Of a stretch of DNA of 64,000 nt, positions 37,843-46,109 are shown piece after piece. Source of the DNA: Algoriphagus vanfongensis DSM 17529. GTDB taxonomy: Bacteria > Bacteroidota > Bacteroidia > Cytophagales > Cyclobacteriaceae. The number at the start of each line of letters is the position of its first letter. The stretch's first letter is position 1. Where the stretch lies: NCBI RefSeq assembly GCF_000429465.1, contig NZ_AUBX01000010.1:62001-126000 (forward strand), written 5' to 3'. Made by a program: the position numbers and the translations under genes. The notes beneath the pieces are model-generated. The model saw only the letters and a list, made by a program, of their open reading frames with translations. It was not told where the DNA came from and made no database searches.

Positions 37843-40800
37843 CTAATAATCTTTAGAATTGATATCTTGAATTACCCATTGAAGCTCCTCGATGATATGA
37901 GTCATCAAATAACTCATTCTTTCAGAATTCCCCTCAGAGACTATTCCACTTTCCAACTCGACAATCTCCTCCGAAATCTCTCCTATAGCCAACATCTTCA
38001 CAGAGGGCTTGAGTCGATGAGCCAGCTTTCGGACTTCATCAAATTTTTCACTCTCAAAAGCCGCCTGTAGCTCCACCACGGTAGCTGATGCTGTATCCTT
38101 AAATAGATTCATCATTTTGCTGATAAACTCTGGGTTACCATTGGACAATCGCTCCAAGCCTTCCACACTATAGCGAGCAAACGGAGGATCGCTCACTGCT
38201 TCCTCTTTCTTCTTAGGAATCATTGGAGCATCTTTCCCAAGCAATAGCAACGAAATCGTGTGAAGTAAATCTTCCTCTTGAAACGGCTTCGCCAAAAATG
38301 CACTCATTCCCTGCGCCATGTATTTCTCCTCATCGTCTTTCATCGCAAAAGCAGTAAGAGCCACCACAGGTATATCGGACTTCAAGTCTTCCCTGATAAT
38401 TTTGGTAGCCATGACACCATCCATGACAGGCATCTGCATGTCCATCAGTACTAGGTCATACTTGGATTTCTTCAATTCCTCCACAGCTTCTTTTCCATTG
38501 GTAGCGAGCCCTATTTGGACTTCATTTTGTTCCAAAACCGTAGACGCTACCATTCTGTTGAATTCATTGTCATCCACGACCAATATCTTCTTGCCTCTGA
38601 TCAACTCGTGATCAATGTACTTCGGCGCATCTACCGGAAGATCAGACAGATCTCCTTTTTCAAAAGAAAGAAAAATAGAAATCTCCGTCCCTTTGCCTTT
38701 TTGGGACACAATATCCATACTGCCACCCATCAGATGAACCAGCTCCTGTGTAATACTCAAGCCCAGTCCGGTACCTCCATATTTTCGGGTGATGGTAGAG
38801 TCTTCTTGCACATACTTCTCAAATCCCTTCTGGATAAAACCCTCATCCATACCTATCCCAGTATCTCTCACTCGCAAGGCCATCTTTTGCTGGCGCTCAG
38901 CATCTTCCAAAAGCTCCATTTTAATGGTGACTTCCCCCTTTTCAGTAAATTTGATAGCATTGGAAAGCAGGTTAAGCAAAATCTGATTGATCCGAATTGG
39001 GTCACCAATTAGAACGTCGCAAACTCGAGGATCTCGGGTTTCTATAAAGAAGTCCAGCCCCTTGCTTTCGGCCCGAGCTGTCATCATCCCTACGATATGA
39101 TCCAATAGTTCAACCGGTTTGAAGCCTATAGACTCAATAGTCATTTTGCCTGCCTCTAATTTGGAGAGGTCCAAGATATCCTTGATGATCACCATCAGAT
39201 GATTGGCTGAATTCTGAATAGCAGCCATATATCGCTCTTGCTGCGGATTCAATGAAGTCTTGGCTAGCTGATCTCCCATTCCAACTATGGCATTCATGGG
39301 AGTTCTGATCTCATGACTCATATTTGCGAAGAATATCTCCTTTGCGCGTTTGGACTTTTCAGCCTCTTCCCGCTGGCGCATGAGTTCCTCTTCAAGTTTT
39401 TTCTGTTCTGTGATATCGAGATGAATGCCAATGGACCCGATCAATTCATTTTTGTCATTGTAATTGGGAGCTCCACTGATGAGCCACCATCTGTATTCGC
39501 CATCAGGCTTTCTATATTTTAATTCATAGGAATCAGATATCCCTGATTTTCTGCTTTTTGACTTCTCTTGTAAAATCTGTTTGGACCCCTCATCCAGTAA
39601 CAAATCAGTAGCTTTTTTTCCAACCAACTCTTCCGTCGGGACTCCTGCCATCAGGCAAAAAGTCTGGTTGGCGTGGAGAACCTTTTCTTCCAAATCTACT
39701 TCCAGAAGCCCTAGATTCATATTGGTGATAATATTCCTAAATTTTTCTTCTTGCTTGACGATACGAGTTCTGGCTTGCTTTCTTCTTTGGACATTGACCA
39801 GCATCTGTGCAAAAACAAACAATAATTCGATCTCCTTCTGGGAATAAGTATGCTGGGTCTTGACCGAGTCAAATCCCACAAAGCCTAACAATTCTTCATT
39901 GTAACGCATCGGAATCGCTATCAAACTTTGAATTCCCTGCGGCTCCAGGATCTCATGCAATCCCTCCATCCCCATCTGGAGGAGTTGAGCGGTATCCTCG
40001 ACGATAAAAGGCTCACCTTTGCTATGTGCTTCGACCCAATTGGGGACGAACTCCAGTGGGACATTCTGCGTATTTTCTATTTCTTCCGAAATTCCTTCTG
40101 CGCACCATTCGTAAGTACAGCTGCAGGTATCCTCCGCGAGATTGTAATCAAAAATATAAGCTCGATCCGCAGTGACGAATTCACCGATTTTCTTGAGAGA
40201 AGCGTGAATCTTTTGATCTACCTCCTTTAGGTCGATATTAATGTAGGTAGATGATATTTCGATCAAGATATTCTTGAGCTCATCTTTGGATTTCAAAAGT
40301 GTCTCAGTACGCTTGCGATCTGTGATATCTATCAAAATCCCATTTACCTGAGCAGCATCCCCATCTTCAACTATGATTTTCCCTTTGCTTTGTACCCACT
40401 TCAATCTTCCCGATGGGGTGATAATCCGAAACTCTTTACTATAATCCTTTTTCACTTCGATCTCCCTCAAAATCTCTTCGATCACACCCTTATCATCTGG
40501 ATGGATAATCTCCCTCCACAGTGAATTATCCTTCAACATGGTATCCATGTCTATTTCAAATAATTCTTCCACGGAAGGGGTGAAAAATATCGCTTTCATA
40601 TCGGGATAAGTCGCCGACCAAATCACATCCCTCAGTCCGTTCAGAATACTCCCTAATTTTTTATTGAGATGAAGTAGTTCTTTTTCAGAGGCCTTCTGCT
40701 CCGTGATATCCGAGTGTGTCCCGATGATTTTGACAGGAAATCCTTTTGGGTCTCTCTCTATGACGATTCCGCGATCTTTAACCCACTTCAGGCCCCCATT

Positions 40801-41901
40801 TTCCATGAGGATTCTATATTCCAAGTGATGGGATGAGATTTTACCGGATTTATAGTTTTGATCATTTTCTATCAGCAAGTGCTGATCTTCGGGATGAAGT
40901 TGCGAAAACCATTTTTTACCGGCATTTTCAAGTTCATTGAATCTAAGCCCCCGAAAGTTCTGAGCCTTGTAGCTGAAGAACGTCTGTCCATTTCGAAACT
41001 CCAGCTCCCATACATTGTCTCCTGAAAATTCCAAGACCTTACGATAGACCTGCTCGAATTCCAGAACTTTCTGCTGAGATTTTCTTTCCTCTGATACATC
41101 TTCTACCAAGGTAAAAAAATGAAGAAATTCACCTTTTCTGTTCAATACGACTTGGCCATTGATCCGTGCCCAAAACCACGTACCATCCTTGCGATAGTGT
41201 TTGATTTCCTTTTTGAACGACTCCTTTTTGAAAAAAGAAGTCAACATATCCTCTACTTCACTCTGTGAAGTTTCTTCTCCTTTTCCCAAATCCAACGGCA
41301 AACGCCCCAGCACCTCTGCGGCTTCATAGCCTGTCTGTCTCAAATAGCCCTCATTGACATAGGTAATATAGCCACGCTCATCCATAAAAAGAATGCCATC
41401 TGAATTAGCACTAGCCACATAGGAGAGCTCCTCCAAACGTGCCTTCTGGACAGACATCGTATCGATCAGCTCCTTCAGATCTGTGGTCACCAGTTCCTGG
41501 TTTTTCACCAAATGCAACAAATCCACCAAAGGATCCAAAGGGGCAAAATCAGAAATGGTAAGGTCATTGGAAGCCAACTCCTCGATCGAGCTAAACCAAG
41601 GAGAACCCAAAAAAATCAAAACTTCATCCTGTGGAAAAAACTCAAACTGCCCCCTAAATAGAGTTTCCTTGGATGACTTTGACTTCAATAAATAAGTCCT
41701 ATCAGCTGTAATTGAAAGTAATCGAAAATCAAACAAAGTGCCTGTAGGGCGCTCAATTTCAAACAAATCATCAAAATGTAACCCCTTCACTTCTCCCATC
41801 ATCTTGCCGATTCCGGGTCCATAAAAATCCAAAACACCTTGGGAATTCATTGCAAAGTGAAAGGGGAAAATTCTGTCGAAATGTCTGTTGCTTACTTCCA
41901 T
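37843..41901 (-). CDS. HNOBA-PAS-GAF hybrid histidine kinase with REC and HPt domains
   Basis: 1352 residues, no transmembrane segment. Order: HNOBA-like domain 1-160 (FDRIFPFHFAMNSQG, LHFDDLFEIERP, IFLGSPWFSSIEELAS, LTISDFAPLDPL), PAS 161-275, PAS 285-405, PAS 415-530, GAF 545-710, PAS 720-835, HisKA with MSHEIRTP (His863), HATPase 960-1080 (NLLSNAIKF, DTGIGMD, GGTGLGLSI), REC with phospho-acceptor Asp1154 (LVLMDMQMP), HPt with His1295 (LAHRLKPS). HNOBA is the haem-NO-binding-associated domain of soluble guanylate cyclases. The H-NOX gene lies 17 nt upstream, so the kinase probably reads out NO binding and relays phosphate to the nearby sigma54 activator and/or the REC-only protein. Confidence 0.92.
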   Translation of the reverse strand: MEVSNRHFDRIFPFHFAMNSQGVLDFYGPGIGKMMGEVKGLHFDDLFEIERPTGTLFDFRLLSITADRTYLLKSKSSKETLFRGQFEFFPQDEVLIFLGSPWFSSIEELASNDLTISDFAPLDPLVDLLHLVKNQELVTTDLKELIDTMSVQKARLEELSYVASANSDGILFMDERGYITYVNEGYLRQTGYEAAEVLGRLPLDLGKGEETSQSEVEDMLTSFFKKESFKKEIKHYRKDGTWFWARINGQVVLNRKGEFLHFFTLVEDVSEERKSQQKVLEFEQVYRKVLEFSGDNVWELEFRNGQTFFSYKAQNFRGLRFNELENAGKKWFSQLHPEDQHLLIENDQNYKSGKISSHHLEYRILMENGGLKWVKDRGIVIERDPKGFPVKIIGTHSDITEQKASEKELLHLNKKLGSILNGLRDVIWSATYPDMKAIFFTPSVEELFEIDMDTMLKDNSLWREIIHPDDKGVIEEILREIEVKKDYSKEFRIITPSGRLKWVQSKGKIIVEDGDAAQVNGILIDITDRKRTETLLKSKDELKNILIEISSTYINIDLKEVDQKIHASLKKIGEFVTADRAYIFDYNLAEDTCSCTYEWCAEGISEEIENTQNVPLEFVPNWVEAHSKGEPFIVEDTAQLLQMGMEGLHEILEPQGIQSLIAIPMRYNEELLGFVGFDSVKTQHTYSQKEIELLFVFAQMLVNVQRRKQARTRIVKQEEKFRNIITNMNLGLLEVDLEEKVLHANQTFCLMAGVPTEELVGKKATDLLLDEGSKQILQEKSKSRKSGISDSYELKYRKPDGEYRWWLISGAPNYNDKNELIGSIGIHLDITEQKKLEEELMRQREEAEKSKRAKEIFFANMSHEIRTPMNAIVGMGDQLAKTSLNPQQERYMAAIQNSANHLMVIIKDILDLSKLEAGKMTIESIGFKPVELLDHIVGMMTARAESKGLDFFIETRDPRVCDVLIGDPIRINQILLNLLSNAIKFTEKGEVTIKMELLEDAERQQKMALRVRDTGIGMDEGFIQKGFEKYVQEDSTITRKYGGTGLGLSITQELVHLMGGSMDIVSQKGKGTEISIFLSFEKGDLSDLPVDAPKYIDHELIRGKKILVVDDNEFNRMVASTVLEQNEVQIGLATNGKEAVEELKKSKYDLVLMDMQMPVMDGVMATKIIREDLKSDIPVVALTAFAMKDDEEKYMAQGMSAFLAKPFQEEDLLHTISLLLLGKDAPMIPKKKEEAVSDPPFARYSVEGLERLSNGNPEFISKMMNLFKDTASATVVELQAAFESEKFDEVRKLAHRLKPSVKMLAIGEISEEIVELESGIVSEGNSERMSYLMTHIIEELQWVIQDINSKDY

Positions 41902-41918
41902 ATAAATACTTGCCTAGC

Positions 41919-42461
41919 TTACCAGCTCACTTTAAATGCCTCATGCGTATGGCCAGATTCCTTGCTGAGAATATGATCTATCAGTACCGGCGAATCAAAC
42001 ATCTTCCCTAGTCCCGAAATCAAACCTTTCATAAATCCAACCAGCCCCTCCCGAAATGAAAAATAATGCAAAACCAAAGCTCTATCTTCTACTTCGTCTA
42101 TTTCAAACTCCGGAGGCCTCAGCTTGGGATAGATCAGCCTGATTCTGTCATGAAATAGAGGAAGGTTGATCAAAAATTCCTTGAGCGTACTCCCTCCAGC
42201 TTTCATCAAGCCTCCATATTTTTCATTTCCGGTCTTCAAAACCCACCATTCTCCAAAAGCAAACAAAACCTCTTCCACAGTCATCCCCAGCTCTTCCGAA
42301 GCTGCAATCGCCAGCTGATAGGTGACCGCATCATCGTAAGGTTCTGTACTTATAAAGTAGTCTATCTCTATCCCACTTTTTTCTTTTATATCAATCCACT
42401 TCTCTTCTCCAAAATTGGTAACAATCAGATCCTGAATTGACTTGTTGACTAATCCATACAT
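41919..42461 (-). CDS. H-NOX (haem nitric oxide/oxygen binding) sensor protein
   Basis: 180 residues, the standard length of a stand-alone H-NOX. Proximal haem ligand His104 in LPLFHDRIRLIYPKLRPP; haem-propionate motif Y-x-S-x-R at 133-137 (YFSFR); N-terminal MYGLVNKSIQDLI and GEEKWIDIKEKSG are typical. The position matching the distal Tyr of oxygen-binding H-NOX (five residues past the Arg) is Gly142, which points to NO selectivity. In other bacteria H-NOX proteins inhibit or activate a partner kinase or cyclic-di-GMP enzyme on NO binding. Here the partner is plainly the HNOBA hybrid kinase encoded next. Own promoter with sigma54-like elements and a tandem operator. Confidence 0.93.
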   Translation of the reverse strand: MYGLVNKSIQDLIVTNFGEEKWIDIKEKSGIEIDYFISTEPYDDAVTYQLAIAASEELGMTVEEVLFAFGEWWVLKTGNEKYGGLMKAGGSTLKEFLINLPLFHDRIRLIYPKLRPPEFEIDEVEDRALVLHYFSFREGLVGFMKGLISGLGKMFDSPVLIDHILSKESGHTHEAFKVSW

Positions 42462-42518
42462 AGGCTTTCTATTTTGTATTACCTATGTCATCGTATGAAA
42501 ATCCGGCCAGAAAAAAGA

Positions 42519-42534
42519 TGCATGCAGACTCCCA
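42519..42534 (-). promoter_or_regulatory. Candidate sigma54 (-24/-12) promoter of the H-NOX gene
   Basis: Minus-strand TGGGAGTCTGCATGCA matches 8 of 12 defined positions of TGGCACGNNNNTTGCW, with the essential GG and GC at the right 10-nt spacing. The start site would be near 42508, leaving a leader of about 45 nt. The tandem operator lies about 65-95 nt upstream of that start, the usual place for sigma54 enhancer sites. Confidence 0.5.
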
Positions 42535-42570
42535 TAAATCAGCGATTTCAAACTAAAAACCTTTCTAAAT

Positions 42571-42605
42571 TTCCAATTTTTGGAAAACATTTCCATTATT
42601 CGGAC
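42571..42605. promoter_or_regulatory. Tandem TTCC-N7-GGAA operator upstream of H-NOX
   Basis: TTCC-AATTTTT-GGAA (42571-42585) is followed by TTCC-ATTATTC-GGAC (42591-42605), exactly 20 bp apart, between the end of the sigma54 activator gene and the H-NOX promoter. The same spacing recurs at 37788/37808. This suits two dimers of a Fis-type activator on one face of the helix. Confidence 0.7.
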
Positions 42606-43958
42606 TTAGTTAGTTTTTATTTCTCCCTCCTTGATCATTTTATATATGGTACTTTTTCCGATATCCAATACCCTGGCTGTCTCTATCACATCTCCGTCGC
42701 ATTTATTGAGGTAGTGATTGACTATATCACAGATATGCTCTCGGAGGGTCTTATTCTCCATGAGAAACATATTCTCCTTTTGCAAAGAGAAAAAACTAAT
42801 ATCATCTGCCTTGATTTCGTCAGAATCAGCCATGACAGCAGCTAAATCTATCACGGCCTTGAGCTCCCTGATATTGCCAGGAAAAGGGTATTTGAGCAAT
42901 TTGTCCTTGGCCTCAGTACTGAGTGTGGGAGCAGAAATTTTATTGCTCTTGGCAAATTCTCCAATGAAGTGCTTGGCAAGAATAAGTACATCCGAGCCTC
43001 TTTCTCTTAGTGGAGGCAACTCGATCGGCAAGCCCATGACCCTAAAAAAAAGATCTTCTCTAAAATTTCCTTTCCGGACTTCTTCCGACAGATTTTTATG
43101 CGTTGCTGTGATCACCCGCACATCTAATTTGACCGTTTCGTTGCCGCCTACCCTACTCAGTTCTCTTTCTTGGAGAACACGGAGTAGTTTGGATTGAAGG
43201 TTCAAGTCCATTTCGGCTATTTCATCCAAAAAAATGCTTCCTCCACTCGCCTCCTCAAACTTCCCGATTTTGCGACTGGTCGCTCCCGTGAAAGCTCCCT
43301 TTTCATATCCAAACAGTTCACTTTCTATCAAATCCTTAGGAATAGCAGCCATATTGACTGCTATAAACTTTTTCTTCTTCCTATCACCACTATAGTGAAT
43401 AGCCTTGGCCACCACTTCCTTTCCAGTACCAGTCTCACCAGTGATGGATACATTGATATTGGTTTTGATAGCCTTTTCGATGAGCGAAAAAGTTTTTTTC
43501 AGTTCCTTGCTGTTTCCCAAAATCGTCTTTCCGAAAGAGAATTTCTGTCCCAGCTCTTCTTTGAGTGATGCTACTTCTTGTCTGAGAGATTGATTCTCGC
43601 GGATTTTCAGGACACTATTCCAGAGAAGATCCTTGGTAGATTCATCTTTGATCAGATAATCGCTCACTCCGGCTTTGAGTAAGTTCACCGCCACACTGAT
43701 ATCCTCCTGCGCACTGATCACAATCACCGGAATCAAGGAATTATACTCTTTGATCTTCTTGAAAAGCTTATCCCCTGTCATATCAGGCAATGAAAAATCA
43801 ACCGTGATCAAATCTGGCTTTAGGTGCATCCTATCCAGACAAGCTTGTGCTGTCTGCAAAAGCGTCACTTCATAATCAGGATTGAGACTCATGTGATATT
43901 CAAGAATCTGACCATACCAGGGATCATCCTCCACTATGAAAATCTTGTACTGATTCAT
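42606..43958 (-). CDS. NtrC-family sigma54-dependent response regulator
   Basis: 450 residues: REC domain (acidic pocket IVEDDPWY, phospho-acceptor Asp54 in ITVDFSLPD, Lys104), AAA+ sigma54 activator domain with Walker A GETGTGKE (174-181), the sigma54 contact loop GAFTGA (221-226), Walker [11 protein letters not shown] (242-251) and [17 protein letters not shown], then a Fis-type helix-turn-helix ([25 protein letters not shown], last 35 residues in parts). All motifs are intact, so it should activate sigma54 promoters when phosphorylated. Lies between the H-NOX/kinase genes and a divergent glycan operon; three nearby palindromic operators are its probable targets. Confidence 0.95.
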   Translation of the reverse strand: MNQYKIFIVEDDPWYGQILEYHMSLNPDYEVTLLQTAQACLDRMHLKPDLITVDFSLPDMTGDKLFKKIKEYNSLIPVIVISAQEDISVAVNLLKAGVSDYLIKDESTKDLLWNSVLKIRENQSLRQEVASLKEELGQKFSFGKTILGNSKELKKTFSLIEKAIKTNINVSITGETGTGKEVVAKAIHYSGDRKKKKFIAVNMAAIPKDLIESELFGYEKGAFTGATSRKIGKFEEASGGSIFLDEIAEMDLNLQSKLLRVLQERELSRVGGNETVKLDVRVITATHKNLSEEVRKGNFREDLFFRVMGLPIELPPLRERGSDVLILAKHFIGEFAKSNKISAPTLSTEAKDKLLKYPFPGNIRELKAVIDLAAVMADSDEIKADDISFFSLQKENMFLMENKTLREHICDIVNHYLNKCDGDVIETARVLDIGKSTIYKMIKEGEIKTN

Positions 43959-44003
43959 ATGCGATTCATCTTTCCTTTAAGATACAAAAAGTATAGGCTA
44001 GCC

Positions 44004-44037
44004 GTGTGATTTTTGGAATTTTTTCCAAAATATGGAA
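44004..44037. promoter_or_regulatory. TTCC-N7-GGAA operator between the sigma54 activator and the glycan operon
   Basis: TTCC-AAAATAT-GGAA at 44023-44037 is identical over 15 bp to the site at 37788-37802. A half site TTTTTGGAA at 44010-44018 repeats the right half of the 42571 site 19 bp away. It can serve the divergent activator gene (autoregulation), the glycan operon, or both. Confidence 0.6.
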
Positions 44038-44091
44038 CTAACACAGAGACAATAATGTCATTTTTAACTGATTATCAATTACTTGTGTTTT

Positions 44092-44129
44092 TGGACGGAG
44101 ATTTGAAAAAAATTGGCATACCGAAAACA
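44092..44129 (+). promoter_or_regulatory. Candidate sigma54-like promoter elements ahead of the glycan operon
   Basis: Two imperfect candidates: TGGACGGAGATTTGAA (44092-44107; good -24 GG, -12 reads GA instead of GC) and TGGCATACCGAAAACA (44114-44129; excellent -24, poor -12). The second would start transcription near 44140 and would require the GT2 start at 44186. Neither is decisive. Confidence 0.25.
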
Positions 44130-44137
44130 AACATCCC

Positions 44138-44980
44138 ATGAACGCTATCAATCCAAACTCCAGCAACCCATCTCAGCTTATGGAACATCAATACGCTATA
44201 GTAGTACCTTGCTACAACGAAGAAAAAAGATTTGCCTACCAGGAATTCAAAACCTTTGCATTAGCTCATCCAGAAGTGCTACTCTGCCTAGTCAATGACG
44301 GGAGCAAGGATAAAACCCTAGCTGTACTCAAAGGAATCCAGACAGAAAGCCCCAATAACATCGCTGTACTGGACATGCCTCAAAATGGAGGTAAATCTGA
44401 AGCAGTCAGACAAGGGATGCTATTTGTTCATCAAAATTATAATTCCAAACTAATTGGTTTTCTAGACGCCGATCTAGCTACTACTCCTGAAGAATGGCTA
44501 TTGATGGCCAAATACAAGGAAAACCACCCCAAGTTCGGAGCGATTGTCGGCAGCCGTATCCAGCGCCTTGGTGCCGAAATCAATCGAGATGACAACCGCT
44601 CGCTGGCTAGTACTGTGATCAAAAAAATGATCAAAACTATTTTGAAAGCTAATTTTCAAGACACGCAATGCGGTGCCAAGATTTTTCAAAGAAACCTGGT
44701 TCCATTTTTATTCAAAAAGCAATTCCAGACCCCTTGGCTGTTCGATGTAGAGATCTTTTTGAGACTGCAGGAGAAATTTGGAAAAACCACTTTACAAAAA
44801 GGAGTCTTGGAATACCCACTCCTTCACTGGTCTGAGATCGGTGATTCTCGACTCAAGCTCAAAGACACGATCAAAATACCTGTCCAGTTATTAAGTCTCT
44901 ACTACCACTATCAGGTCAAAAGCAAACCTAAAAATATCTGGAATCACAAAAATCAAACCTTGGTTTTACACCACAATTAA
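44138..44980 (+). CDS. GT2 glycosyltransferase, dolichyl/polyprenyl-phosphate mannosyltransferase-like
   Basis: 280 residues from ATG 44138, or 264 from ATG 44186 (MEHQYAIVVPCYNEEKRF), which fits family N-termini better. Nucleotide-sugar fold features: IVVPCYNEE, LVNDGSKDKT, DxD-type FLDADLATTP, IVGSR and DTQCGAKIFQR, the set found in polyprenyl-phosphate mannose/glucose synthases. No C-terminal membrane helices. It should transfer mannose (or another hexose) from GDP-sugar to a lipid phosphate on the inner face of the membrane; the next gene makes GDP-mannose. First gene of the plus-strand glycan operon. Confidence 0.88.
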   Translation: MNAINPNSSNPSQLMEHQYAIVVPCYNEEKRFAYQEFKTFALAHPEVLLCLVNDGSKDKTLAVLKGIQTESPNNIAVLDMPQNGGKSEAVRQGMLFVHQNYNSKLIGFLDADLATTPEEWLLMAKYKENHPKFGAIVGSRIQRLGAEINRDDNRSLASTVIKKMIKTILKANFQDTQCGAKIFQRNLVPFLFKKQFQTPWLFDVEIFLRLQEKFGKTTLQKGVLEYPLLHWSEIGDSRLKLKDTIKIPVQLLSLYYHYQVKSKPKNIWNHKNQTLVLHHN

Positions 44981-45013
44981 TCTTAACCCTTCTCACAATA
45001 AACACTACGCCTT

Positions 45014-46093
45014 ATGAAAAATCAAAATCACTACGTCGCAATTATGGCCGGAGGAGTTGGAAGCAGATTTTGGCCAATGAGCAAAAGCTCTTACCCGAAG
45101 CAATTTTTGGATATTCTGAATACAGGTAAGACCCTCATCCAAGCCACATACGAGCGCTTTGCGAGTTTTATTCCCGAGGAAAACATCTACGTGGTCACTG
45201 TCGAAGACTACACTGCTATCGTCAAGGAGCAATTGCCCCAGCTCCCAGAAGCCAACATCGTAGCCGAACCCGCTCGAAAAAATACGGCAGCTTGCGTGGC
45301 TTACATTTCTTTCAAGTTGAAAAAGCTCAACCCAAAAGCAAATATGATAGTGGCTCCCAGTGATCATCTGATCGGAGACCTAAAACTATTCCAAGACACT
45401 TGCCTCAAAGCTCTTAAGTATACGACAGATAATTATGCTTTTGTCACACTAGGAATCAATCCTACTCATCCCAACACAGGTTACGGCTACATCCAGCATA
45501 CTGCATCCGAGGACGAGATCGTGCCGGTCAATCGCTTCACAGAAAAACCAGATTTGGCCACTGCAATGGAATTTTTGAAAGATGGTAGCTACCTCTGGAA
45601 TTCTGGGATTTTTATCTGGAAAGCGGAAGACATTGTGAGTGCCTATTGGGAGCACTATCAGTATATGTACGATCTATTTGACGCCACATCCGGATACTTA
45701 AACACTCCTTTGGAAAAAGAAGTCATCCGACAAGTCTATGAAGTATGTCCATCGACATCTATCGACTACGCCATCATGGAAAAAGCCAAAAATGTATTTA
45801 TTATCCCGTCCTACTTTACCTGGAATGACCTAGGAACTTGGAATAGTGCCTATGACAATTTCAGCAAAGACGAAGCTCAGAATGCAAACAATAGTACGAG
45901 TGCCATTTTGGTAGATAGCAAAGGTTGTCTGGTCCACAGCAATGAGCAAAAACTGATGGTCATCGGAGGATTGGAAGACCTTATCGTGATCAATACACCT
46001 GATGCACTGCTGATTTGCAAAAAAGAAAATGAGCAGCAGATCAAGGAATATGTAGAGAAAGTAAAAAAAGTAAAGGGAGAACTTTATATTTAG
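45014..46093 (+). CDS. manC: Mannose-1-phosphate guanylyltransferase
   Basis: 359 residues, the length of the single-domain form without the phosphomannose isomerase domain. Nucleotidyl-transferase signature AIMAGGVGSRFWPMSKSSYPKQFL (cut at about residues 11-33), EPARKNTAACVAY, VAPSDHLIG, FTEKPD, LWNSGIFIWK and SIDYAIMEKA are all present. It forms GDP-mannose from mannose-1-phosphate and GTP in the cytoplasm. It stands 33 nt after the GT2 gene and 16 nt before the large membrane protein, so it supplies the donor for that GT2. Confidence 0.95.
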   Translation: MKNQNHYVAIMAGGVGSRFWPMSKSSYPKQFLDILNTGKTLIQATYERFASFIPEENIYVVTVEDYTAIVKEQLPQLPEANIVAEPARKNTAACVAYISFKLKKLNPKANMIVAPSDHLIGDLKLFQDTCLKALKYTTDNYAFVTLGINPTHPNTGYGYIQHTASEDEIVPVNRFTEKPDLATAMEFLKDGSYLWNSGIFIWKAEDIVSAYWEHYQYMYDLFDATSGYLNTPLEKEVIRQVYEVCPSTSIDYAIMEKAKNVFIIPSYFTWNDLGTWNSAYDNFSKDEAQNANNSTSAILVDSKGCLVHSNEQKLMVIGGLEDLIVINTPDALLICKKENEQQIKEYVEKVKKVKGELYI

Positions 46094-46109
46094 TAAAAGC
46101 ATATTTTTT

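Noticed and set aside
44011..44030. Palindrome TTTTGGAA-TTTT-TTCCAAAA in front of the glycan operon
   Set aside because: It arises from overlap of a GGAA half site with the neighbouring TTCC-N7-GGAA operator; the latter is the element repeated elsewhere, so it was not counted as a second kind of site.
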